NCBI GenBank assembly: GCA_013204345.1
Contig: JABMOB010000007.1
Location: 1 to 35,722 of the forward strand
From: Parcubacteria group bacterium
GTDB taxonomy: Bacteria > Patescibacteriota > Minisyncoccia > Phycocordibacterales > JABMOB01
Length of the DNA stretch: 35,722 bases
Direction: 5' to 3'
This document shows, piece by piece, positions 26,323 through 34,323 of the stretch; the stretch's first letter is position 1, and every line of letters begins with the position of its first letter. A model generated the notes under the pieces. It worked only from the letters and a program-made list of their open reading frames with translations, had not been told where the DNA came from and searched no databases. The position numbers and the translations under genes are program-made.

Positions 26323-28638
26323 ATGTATCTCAAAAGCCTAGAAATCACCGGTTTTAAATCTTTTGCCAAGAAAAGCAATTTGGAGTTCAATACTTCTATT
26401 TCTGCTATAGTCGGGCCGAATGGTTCCGGTAAATCAAACATTGCCGAGGCTTTTCGTTTTGTTTTGGGCGAACAATCTATAAAATCTTTGCGCGGTAAAA
26501 AAGGTGAAGATCTCATTTTTAACGGCTCAGGAGATGTAGGCAAGGCAAACAGAGCCTCGGTAAAAGTTATTTTTGATAATAGCAAGAAATTTTTAAATAT
26601 TGATTTTCCCGAGGTTTCCATTGAGCGAGTGGTTTTTCGAGATTCGGTCAATGAATATTATATAAACGGTAGCCAGGTGCGTTTGCGTGACATTTTAGAA
26701 CTTCTTGCTTCTGCGCATATTGGCTCGTCCGGTCATCATATAATATCTCAAGGAGAGGCAGATAAAATTCTTTCAGCCAATTTCAAAGAGAAAAAATCCA
26801 TTATTGAAGATGCACTTGGTCTAAAGATCTATCAATATAAAAGACAAGAAAGCGAGAGGAAGCTTTTGAAAACGGAAGAAAATATAAAATCGGTTGAATC
26901 ATTGCGTCGCGAGATTGCTCCGCATATGAAGTTTCTCAAAAAACAAGTAGAGAAAGTGGAGAAAAGTTTAGAAATGAAAGAGGATCTTCGTAATTTATAC
27001 AAAGATTATCTTAAACGTGAAGATGTTTATGTAAAAGAGAGTCGTAAGAAAATTAATGAAGAAGGGTCACCCCTTCGTTCTACTCTAAAAGAACTTGAAA
27101 ATAATCTAGCAAAAGCCCGCGATATTTTGTCTAAGTCTTCTGAAAAAGATAAAAAAAGTGATGAAGTGTTGTCTGTGGAAGAAAAAATAAAGAAAGCGCG
27201 AGATGATAAAGATAACTTATTGCGGGACGGCGGAAGAATTGAAGGAGAAATAAATTCTCTAAAAAAACTCATAAGTAAACAGAAGGAGCTTGGTAGTTTG
27301 GTTTCTCAAAAAGGTGTTGCTTTGGATGAGGTCCAAACAATGTCATCAGAGATTGAAGATGTGATTACTGAAGCAGAGCAGGAGACGGAAGTAGAAAATA
27401 TTTATAGTATTTTAAAAGAAATTCGAAGTATTATTGCGCGTTTTATTTCTAAACATAAAAATGAGGGAGAGGATTCTTCGGGGAATGAATATCAGGCTGA
27501 AGTAGATAAACTTATTTTTGAAAAAAGTAATCTTGACCAAAAGATTTATGAAGCTGTGAATACAGAGAAAGCTTTGCTTGCTAAATACGAAGCATTAAAA
27601 GAAGACATTGAAAAAGAAAAAGATTCTAGTCGTGATGCAGAAAGAGCGGTTTTCAAGATAATGTCAGAACAAAATGAGATTATTTCAAAACTCAATGCCC
27701 TCAAAGCTTTTTCTGATAAGTTGGCTGTAGAAGAAGAGAATCTAAAGAGAGAGCTTTCTGAGGGGGCTGTTCTTATTGGTAGGGGTATAACTGATTTTGT
27801 GGAACATACTATAATGGATGAAAATGGGGTAACTTTGTCTGTGGATGGTGTGTGTGCAGAGCCAAGAAATCTCCAAGAAGACAGAAGACGTGCTATTGAA
27901 AAGATAAAAATACGACTAGAAGATGCTGGTTTGGGTGGTAGTGAGGAAATAATGAAGGAATATAAAGAGGTTAGCGAAAGAGATGAATTTTTGGCGAAAG
28001 AATTGGTTGACTTGGAAAAATCAGCAGTTTCTTTAAAACAACTTATCTCAGAACTAGAAGAAAAATTGAATACGGAATTCAAACTGGGTGTTGAAAAGAT
28101 AAATAAACAATTTCAGCAATTTTTTACACTTATGTTTGGTGGAGGACAGGCATCACTTTCTATAATAAAAGAAAAGAAACGACGTAGATCAGATACAGAC
28201 TTAGGTGGCGTAATGGATATGGATAATATATCAGAAGAAGATTTGGGTGACGAAGAAGGAAAAGGGGCCGTTGAAATCGAAGAGGAGGGAATTGAAATTG
28301 CTGTCAATTTACCTCGCAAAAAAACCAAAGGTTTAATGATGCTTTCCGGAGGTGAGAGGGCGCTTACTTCTATTGCCTTACTCTTTGCAATTTCTCAGGT
28401 GAATCCTCCGCCGTTTATTATTCTGGATGAGACGGATGCCGCTTTGGATGAGGCAAACTCCAGAAAATATGGAGACATGGTAGAAAACCTTTCAAAACAT
28501 TCACAGTTAATTTTGATTACTCATAATAGAGAAACCATGTCTCGGGCAGGGATTCTTTACGGTGTCACTATGGATGGCGGAGGCGTTTCTAAATTATTAT
28601 CTATTCAGTTTGAAGAAGCCGTTGTTGTAGCGAAATAG
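26323..28638 (+). CDS. smc: SMC-like ATPase, short and apparently hinge-less
   Basis: LEITGFKSFA, GPNGSGKSNIAEAFRFVLGEQS, LSGGERALTSIALLFAI, PPFIILDETDAALDEAN; only 771 aa. Confidence 0.88.
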   Translation: MYLKSLEITGFKSFAKKSNLEFNTSISAIVGPNGSGKSNIAEAFRFVLGEQSIKSLRGKKGEDLIFNGSGDVGKANRASVKVIFDNSKKFLNIDFPEVSIERVVFRDSVNEYYINGSQVRLRDILELLASAHIGSSGHHIISQGEADKILSANFKEKKSIIEDALGLKIYQYKRQESERKLLKTEENIKSVESLRREIAPHMKFLKKQVEKVEKSLEMKEDLRNLYKDYLKREDVYVKESRKKINEEGSPLRSTLKELENNLAKARDILSKSSEKDKKSDEVLSVEEKIKKARDDKDNLLRDGGRIEGEINSLKKLISKQKELGSLVSQKGVALDEVQTMSSEIEDVITEAEQETEVENIYSILKEIRSIIARFISKHKNEGEDSSGNEYQAEVDKLIFEKSNLDQKIYEAVNTEKALLAKYEALKEDIEKEKDSSRDAERAVFKIMSEQNEIISKLNALKAFSDKLAVEEENLKRELSEGAVLIGRGITDFVEHTIMDENGVTLSVDGVCAEPRNLQEDRRRAIEKIKIRLEDAGLGGSEEIMKEYKEVSERDEFLAKELVDLEKSAVSLKQLISELEEKLNTEFKLGVEKINKQFQQFFTLMFGGGQASLSIIKEKKRRRSDTDLGGVMDMDNISEEDLGDEEGKGAVEIEEEGIEIAVNLPRKKTKGLMMLSGGERALTSIALLFAISQVNPPPFIILDETDAALDEANSRKYGDMVENLSKHSQLILITHNRETMSRAGILYGVTMDGGGVSKLLSIQFEEAVVVAK

Positions 28639-28642
28639 AACT

Positions 28643-28682
28643 TAGTCTATAAAGTCAAAAGTCCATAAAGTCCTTAAAGTAA
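28643..28682 (+). repeat. Degenerate TAAAGTC short repeats at the smc/rnr junction
   Basis: ctataaagtc aaaagtc cataaagtc cttaaagt. Confidence 0.75.
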
Positions 28683-28729
28683 AAACGGCTCTCATTTTAA
28701 AATAGAAGTTTATATAAAGTGGTGTTTAT

Positions 28730-30748
28730 TTATGCAAACACATAGTCCAAAGTTTTTTTGTTTAAATCGGCACCGGTAATTTTTATACGAACCTTATCTC
28801 CGAGTGAATATTTTTTCTTTTTCTTTTGTCCGACGATGGCATAATTTTTGGGATCTAACATATAGAAATCATCTTTCATATCGCGTAAACGTACCATTCC
28901 TTCAGATTTAGTTTCAGCTTCTTCTACATAAAGTCCCCATTCAGTGACGCCGGAAATAATTCCTTCAAATGTCTCGCCGATATGTTTCGCCATATACTCT
29001 ACTTGTTTGTATTTTATAGAAGCACGTTCCGCTTCAGAGGCAGAAATTTCTCTTTGTGATGAATCCATAGCCATTTTTTCATACTTTGCAAATTCTTGAG
29101 AGGATATTTTTTCTCCATGGATATGTTTGAATAAAACCCTTTGCACGAGAAGGTCTGGGTATCTTCTGATGGGTGAAGTGAAATGTGTATAGTATTCAAA
29201 AGCCAAGCCGAAATGTCCGATGTTTTTGGTGGAATATATTGCTTTTGCCATTGATCGAATTGCTGCAGTCTTTATCAAAGATTCTTCAGCTTTTCCTTCT
29301 ATTTTTTTCAAAAGACTTCCAATATCTCTAGACGTTACTCCTTTTGCACTAATCGGTAGTTCATAACCCAAGGCACGTAAAAAGACGGAGAGATTTTTAA
29401 TTTTTTCTTTATCAGGAGCATCGTGAATTCTGTATATAGATAGTCCTCCTTTTTTCTCCAAAGCTTTGTACAAAAACTCAGCAACTTCTCTGTTTGCGAG
29501 GAGCATAAATTCCTCCACAAGTTTGTGCGTGTCCAATCGTTCTTTTCTTATAACTTTTATTGGCACTCCGGCGGGGTCAAGAACAAATTTCACTTCGTCC
29601 GATTCAAAATCAATGGCACCTTTTTTGAATTTTTCGGCCTGAAGTTTTTTGGCAATATTATTTAAAGTGGTGAGCTCTTTGTGATACAACCCTTTGGAAT
29701 CGTCCAAACTTTTCTGTGCTTCTTCGTAAGAAAATCTTTTATTGGAATTGATTATTGTTTTTCCAAACCATCGTTCGCTCACGTGTCCCTCACCATTTAT
29801 CTTGAATACTGCGGAGAAAGCCATTTTGTTTTCATTTGGATTCAAGCTACAGAGGTCGTTTGAGAGTATTTCCGGAAGCATTGGAATTGTTCTGTCTACA
29901 AGGTATACAGATAAAGCGCGTTTGCGTGCCTCTTTGTCTAATTCACTTCCTTCTTTTACATAATGCGAGACATCTGCAATATGTATACCTATCTCATATT
30001 TATTTTCACCCAAATTTTTGAAAGACAGTGCATCGTCAAAATCTTTCGCATCAACTGGGTCTATGGTAAAAGTGAGGGTATCTCGGAAATCTTTTCTTAG
30101 GGCAACCTCTGCCTCAAAAAGCCCCTTTTTTTCTTCGGCGATTTTCTTAGCCTCCTCTTCTACTTCCGATGGAAAGCTGGTATTAAAACCTTTCTCAAAA
30201 ACAATCGATTCCATCTCTGTATTGTGTTCGCCCGCTTTACCGATTACTTTTAGAATTTTACCCTCTGGATTTTTTTTGCCATTTTCCCATCCAGTAATTT
30301 TCACTAGAACTTTATAGCCGTCCTCTATATCTTTACATTCAGAAGAGGGGATAATAATGTCTACGTACATTTTTTTATCGTCTGGCACCAAAAAACACAT
30401 CTTGTCGTTTTTCTGCAAAGTCCCAACAAACTCACTTTTTGCTCGTTTTTCTATTTTTATGACTTCACCTTGAATACGAAGACCTTTTACTGGTTTGTGG
30501 ATAAGGACTTCAACTTCGTCATTGTGTAAGGCCGTTTTTAGAAAATTACTGTCTATCTCTATGTCTTCGTCAAAATCTGGCGCCGTAATATAGCCAACCC
30601 CTAGAGAGTTGACACTTATTTGACCTTTTACGATTTTGTCTTTTTTTGTGGCAAGCTTTGCTTTGCTACCGAGGTCGCCTTTAAATGACTTTTCGATAGG
30701 TTTTTGTTTTGGTTTTTTTGCGTGGTTCTTGTGGGGAGTATTTTTCAT
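28730..30748 (-). CDS. rnr: Ribonuclease R (RNase II/R family)
   Basis: DFRDTLTFTIDPVDAKDFDDALS, HIADVSHYV, YTHFTSPIRRYPDLLVQR, C-terminal S1 domain. Confidence 0.94.
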   Translation of the reverse strand: MKNTPHKNHAKKPKQKPIEKSFKGDLGSKAKLATKKDKIVKGQISVNSLGVGYITAPDFDEDIEIDSNFLKTALHNDEVEVLIHKPVKGLRIQGEVIKIEKRAKSEFVGTLQKNDKMCFLVPDDKKMYVDIIIPSSECKDIEDGYKVLVKITGWENGKKNPEGKILKVIGKAGEHNTEMESIVFEKGFNTSFPSEVEEEAKKIAEEKKGLFEAEVALRKDFRDTLTFTIDPVDAKDFDDALSFKNLGENKYEIGIHIADVSHYVKEGSELDKEARKRALSVYLVDRTIPMLPEILSNDLCSLNPNENKMAFSAVFKINGEGHVSERWFGKTIINSNKRFSYEEAQKSLDDSKGLYHKELTTLNNIAKKLQAEKFKKGAIDFESDEVKFVLDPAGVPIKVIRKERLDTHKLVEEFMLLANREVAEFLYKALEKKGGLSIYRIHDAPDKEKIKNLSVFLRALGYELPISAKGVTSRDIGSLLKKIEGKAEESLIKTAAIRSMAKAIYSTKNIGHFGLAFEYYTHFTSPIRRYPDLLVQRVLFKHIHGEKISSQEFAKYEKMAMDSSQREISASEAERASIKYKQVEYMAKHIGETFEGIISGVTEWGLYVEEAETKSEGMVRLRDMKDDFYMLDPKNYAIVGQKKKKKYSLGDKVRIKITGADLNKKTLDYVFA

Positions 30749-30756
30749 GTCTGTCT

Positions 30757-30785
30757 AATCTACAGTAAATCAGGTAATTTATCAA
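30757..30785 (-). promoter_or_regulatory. rnr promoter TTGATA-N17-TAGATT, 8 nt from ATG
   Basis: Read from the minus strand. Confidence 0.75.
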
Positions 30786-30919
30786 TTTTTGTAGTGTTTA
30801 GGTTTGAACTTTACAGGCTTTAAACCTGTCTGCGTCGCGCTTGACGCGACAGGCAGGCTTGGGACTTTAAGACTAACCAAAGGTTGACCCTTTGGCTCGC
30901 TTCTGTTAGTATAGCCCGT

Positions 30920-31369
30920 ATGTTAAAAATTCGATTACAGCGAGTTGGGCGAAAGCATGAGCCGACATTTCGTATTGTAGTGACTGAATCTCAAAATAGC
31001 ACAAAGAGTGGGCGGTCTTTGGAAGTGCTTGGTGCTTATGATTCTCGTCGAGGTGAAAATGTAGAACTAAATGCAGAACGTATAAAATATTGGATGTCCA
31101 AAGGGGCAAAAGCGTCAGGTACTATGCATAATATTCTCGTAGAAAAGAAAATTATTTCTGGCAAGAAAATCAATGTTCTCGGTAAAAAGAAACCAATTGT
31201 TAAAGAAGTTAAAGAAACTGAGGAAAAAGAAAAAACTCCAGTAGCTGATAAAGCACCTGAAGCTGAAACTCCTGCCAAAGAAGCTGGCGCTACCCAAGCT
31301 CCAGTTGTCGAAGTACCAAAAGAAGAAGTTGCTTCTGTGGAGAAACCCGTTGAAGAAGCTAAGGTTTAG
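30920..31369 (+). CDS. rpsP: Ribosomal protein bS16 with extended Ala/Pro/Glu-rich tail
   Basis: MLKIRLQRVGRKHEPTFRIVVTESQNSTKSGRSLEVLGAYD. Start revised from 30884; TTGACC-17-TAGTAT-7-ATG. Confidence 0.92.
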   Translation: MLKIRLQRVGRKHEPTFRIVVTESQNSTKSGRSLEVLGAYDSRRGENVELNAERIKYWMSKGAKASGTMHNILVEKKIISGKKINVLGKKKPIVKEVKETEEKEKTPVADKAPEAETPAKEAGATQAPVVEVPKEEVASVEKPVEEAKV

Positions 31370-31413
31370 ACTTCTCCCTAAGTCACTTCGCCTTAGGCGA
31401 ATGATTGGGCAAG
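31370..31413 (-). repeat. Dispersed palindromic element, copy A (abuts rpsP stop)
   Basis: ACTTCTCCCTAAGTCACTTCGCCTTAGGCGAATGATTGGGCAAG; matches the reverse complement of 33967-34011. Confidence 0.85.
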
Positions 31414-31473
31414 TAAATTTACAAACAGGAATTACTTGGGAGTTTAACTCCCAAGTGGGAGATTATCGAAACT

Positions 31474-31498
31474 CTTGCTAACGCAAGGGCTTTTTTAT
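31474..31498 (+). terminator. Intrinsic terminator-like hairpin downstream of rpsP
   Basis: CTTGC-TAAC-GCAAG-GG then CTTTTTTAT. Confidence 0.65.
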
Positions 31499-31568
31499 AT
31501 AATATAAGGTAGAACAGAAAACCATGTCCGGTATTGCTGTTCATTAATAGTTAACTGAATTTCTATAT

Positions 31569-31931
31569 ATGGAACAAGACGCACAGTTTTTAGAGTATGT
31601 TGTTAAAGCTTTGGTAGATAATCCTGGAGATGTAAAAATTAAAAGAACAGTAGATGAAATGGGGGTGCTTATGAATCTTGATGTGAACCCCGCAGATATG
31701 GGTAAAATCATTGGACGAATGGGGAACACCGCAAAGGCGATCAGAACTTTACTTCGAGTTGTTGGAATGAAAAACAACGCGCGAGTTAATCTAAAAATAA
31801 ATGAACCGGAAGGAAGTACAAGAGGGGAGAATACCCCTAGTGCTTCAGGCGAATCAAGCGCTCCTAGTGCCCCAGCTGAATCAAGGGCTGCAAAAAGCGT
31901 AGACGAAGCGATGGCGGACCTCAAGATCTAA
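31569..31931 (+). CDS. KH-domain RNA-binding protein (KhpA-like)
   Basis: NLDVNPADMGKIIGRMGNTAKAIRTLLRVVGMKNNARVNLKI. Confidence 0.9.
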   Translation: MEQDAQFLEYVVKALVDNPGDVKIKRTVDEMGVLMNLDVNPADMGKIIGRMGNTAKAIRTLLRVVGMKNNARVNLKINEPEGSTRGENTPSASGESSAPSAPAESRAAKSVDEAMADLKI

Positions 31932-31935
31932 AACT

Positions 31936-31965
31936 AGTTAGTAGATAGTAGTCTATAGTTAGTAG
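31936..31965 (+). repeat. Degenerate heptamer repeats (tagttag tagatag tagtcta tagttag)
   Basis: Read directly after the KH gene. Confidence 0.7.
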
Positions 31966-31970
31966 AACCA

Positions 31971-31997
31971 AAAAACACCCCCGCGGGTGTTTTTTGT
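31971..31997. terminator. Bidirectional terminator AAAAAACACCC-CCGC-GGGTGTTTTTT
   Basis: Perfect stem with A/T flanks. Confidence 0.85.
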
Positions 31998-32068
31998 TAA
32001 CCAATCAAATTTTTCTGCGAACAACCTCAAAACTTATATCTTGAGGTCTGTGGGAATTAGGAACATCA

Positions 32069-32094
32069 AAAAACATTCCTGCGGGTGTTTTTTG
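32069..32094. terminator. Second, related terminator AAAAAACATTCCTGCGGGTGTTTTTT
   Basis: Near copy of the previous hairpin; stem preserved with wobble pairs on one strand. Confidence 0.7.
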
Positions 32095-32186
32095 GTTTAT
32101 TCAATCTAAACTTTACTTTTTAATAAATAGGTGCAAGATAGTATTTGGAAGAAACCTTTGGTAACAAAACTTTCAGGAGATGGTAA

Positions 32187-33038
32187 ATGGAAGTCACACA
32201 TATGCAGGGAGCAGGAAAAAAGGTTGGAAGGAAAAGACAAATAGTTGCCGGCAAAAATCTTACAACAGGACAGATGGCAAGACTTTGTTCCCTTTCCCTT
32301 CAAACGGTAATTCGATCATTTGATCGTGGAGAAATTGAGGGAGGATTTGTCACACATGGATCAAACCATCGTCGTATTCCTTGGTATGCTTACATTGCTT
32401 TTGCTAAGGCAAAAGACATACCTGTTGTTTGCGATGATGTTTCTGTTGAGTCTGTTGTTTTAGGTGACGCAAATCAAATTATTCTGAATCGTCAAATCTT
32501 TACTACAGGTGAGGTTGCCCAGATTTGCGGGGTTGTGTCAAAGACAGTGTGTCGGTGGATTGATTCAGGTAAACTTATTGCGCACCGTATTCCTAGTTTA
32601 AGAAAAGACCGTAGGATCACTCTACCAAACCTCACTTGTTTTATGGAGGCAAATGGTATACCTTTACCCCTTCTTTCGACACTTTCCGGTAAGAGTGAGG
32701 AACATATCCGTGTCGCGATTTTTTGTGTCCAGGCCTCCTTACTTGAGGGTGTTCTGAAAAATTCTGGGCATTCTTTGGAGTTTATGAAACCAAATTTTGA
32801 GGGTGGAATGGTTATAAAACAATTTCGGCCACATTTTGCTGTCTTTGATCTTCGGCACGGTCAGGTTCCTTTGTTTGTTGATATTGTCAAAAGTATTAAG
32901 CGTTGTGTTGATATTAGAAATCCCATAACGACCATCGGTTTGCAGAGGGATTTAAACTCTAAGCGTCAGGATTTTTTTGACCATATCGTTTCTACACCCC
33001 ACAGTGTGAATGAGGTCATTAGTAAACTATCAGGCTAG
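32187..33038 (+). CDS. Regulator with two MerR/excisionase-like HTH domains and a C-terminal receiver-like domain
   Basis: LTTGQMARLCSLSLQTVIRSFDRGEI and FTTGEVAQICGVVSKTVCRWIDSGKL; C-terminal alpha/beta region HIRVAIFCVQ...PHFAVFDLRHG...NPITTIGL. SD-like AGGAGA upstream. Confidence 0.75.
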   Translation: MEVTHMQGAGKKVGRKRQIVAGKNLTTGQMARLCSLSLQTVIRSFDRGEIEGGFVTHGSNHRRIPWYAYIAFAKAKDIPVVCDDVSVESVVLGDANQIILNRQIFTTGEVAQICGVVSKTVCRWIDSGKLIAHRIPSLRKDRRITLPNLTCFMEANGIPLPLLSTLSGKSEEHIRVAIFCVQASLLEGVLKNSGHSLEFMKPNFEGGMVIKQFRPHFAVFDLRHGQVPLFVDIVKSIKRCVDIRNPITTIGLQRDLNSKRQDFFDHIVSTPHSVNEVISKLSG

Positions 33039-33058
33039 AAGTAAAAGGTAACTTCTAC

Positions 33059-33221
33059 TAAATGCTCGGACTCACCTGTTTTATGGTGGATACGAGCATT
33101 TTATTTACAAAATATTTTAAAATGGTATTGTTTATCCTGTAAATGCTCGGACTCACCTGTTTTATGGTGGATACGAGCATTTTATTTACAAAATATTTTA
33201 AAATGGTATTGTTTATCCTGT
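33059..33221 (+). repeat. Perfect 81-bp tandem duplication, each copy carrying a terminator hairpin
   Basis: aaatgctcggactcacctgttttatggtggatacgagcattttatttacaaaatattttaaaatggtattgtttatcctgt present twice, identical. Confidence 0.97.
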
Positions 33222-33268
33222 TAAATACAACCAAAGATCGTTAGTGTCAGTGTATTTAGCAGAATAAA

Positions 33269-33958
33269 ATGAATTTTCATATCATTACACTTTTTCCAGA
33301 TGCTTTTAGCTCGTATCTAAGCGAGTCTATTTTGAAGCGCGCGATTCTAGACAAAAAAATAAAGATTAAGTTTTACGACCCTAAAGATTTTGAAAAGGAT
33401 AAGAAGAAAAGAGTTGACGATAGGCCTTATGCGGGAGGGCCTGGAATGGTTATACGCGCTCTGCCCGTCATCAAAGCTATCGAACGGGCAATAGCGCAGT
33501 CGAAAGCTTATAAAGTCTATAAAGTCCGTAAAGTTGAATCAAGAAAGCAAAATTCAAGGGTTAAGATTATTTGGTTGAGTCCAGGGGGAAAACAATTTGA
33601 TACTATTTACGCAAAGCAAACAGCTAAAAAGTTTAAGGACATAATTATTGTTTGTGGTAGGTACGAAGGTATTGATGCGCGAGTCAAAAAAGTTTTCAAA
33701 ATGGAAAATATTTCAGTTGGACCATTCGTAGTCACTGGTGGGGAATTGCCGGCGATGATTATTTTGGATTGCATCTCTCGTCAGGTTCCCGGTGTTTTAG
33801 GTGATATAAATTCTTTGGAAGAAAGCCGTACTGCTTCAAGTGATGTTTACACACGCCCTGAAGTTTTTGAATATAAGAGCAAAAAATACAGAGTACCAAA
33901 GGTTCTTCTCTCTGGTGATCACAAAAAAATAGAAGAATGGCGAAAGCGCTCCGCCTAA
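33269..33958 (+). CDS. trmD: tRNA (guanine-N1)-methyltransferase
   Basis: ITLFPDAFSSYL, VDDRPYAGGPGMVI, IIVCGRYEGIDARV, VVTGGELPAMIILD, YTRPEVFE, VLLSGDH. Confidence 0.95.
   Translation: MNFHIITLFPDAFSSYLSESILKRAILDKKIKIKFYDPKDFEKDKKKRVDDRPYAGGPGMVIRALPVIKAIERAIAQSKAYKVYKVRKVESRKQNSRVKIIWLSPGGKQFDTIYAKQTAKKFKDIIIVCGRYEGIDARVKKVFKMENISVGPFVVTGGELPAMIILDCISRQVPGVLGDINSLEESRTASSDVYTRPEVFEYKSKKYRVPKVLLSGDHKKIEEWRKRSA
33508..33537 (+). repeat. TATAAAGTC-type short repeats inside trmD
   Basis: ttataaagtc tataaagtc cgtaaagtt encoding YKVYKVRKV. Confidence 0.75.
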
Positions 33959-34011
33959 GGCGGACGCTTGCCCAGTCAATTCGCCAATGGCGAATTAACT
34001 TAGGGAGAAGT
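33943..34011 (+). repeat. Dispersed palindromic element, copy B (two hairpins), overlaps the trmD stop
   Basis: TCCGCC-TAA-GGCGGA and ATTCGCC-AAT-GGCGAAT; right half is the reverse complement of copy A at 31370-31413. Confidence 0.85.
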
Positions 34012-34062
34012 AATCGAAAGTCCTTAAAGTGATTAGATTTTCTGAGGGTCATAAGACTTTAA

Positions 34063-34096
34063 AAGCCCCTTATCCACAGATGTGGATAAGGGGCTT
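34063..34096. promoter_or_regulatory. Palindrome with two perfect inverted DnaA-box consensus sequences
   Basis: AAGCCCCTTATCCACA-GA-TGTGGATAAGGGGCTT; 16-bp perfect arms. Confidence 0.75.
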
Positions 34097-34323
34097 GACT
34101 TTCAGCTTCTAAGGGTATAGACTTTTTCCACTTGCAATCAAGATTGAGTTATGAGTGAAAATGCAATATTTATAGGGGTTAATTGTATATTGCACATCTT
34201 GCCTACATACAATAAATAAGTTCGGTGAGCATTTTTCAGTGCCTTTTCTGATGGAGGCAATTTTTTCGTTTTGTTATTCCCATTATTAATAGAGGGTGAT
34301 ATTAATTTTAATAAAAACACGTT

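Noticed and set aside
30884-30919. Upstream start for rpsP (MTLWLASVSIAR)
   Set aside because: Overlaps the -35/-10 promoter region; bS16 begins at MLKIRLQRVG (30920).
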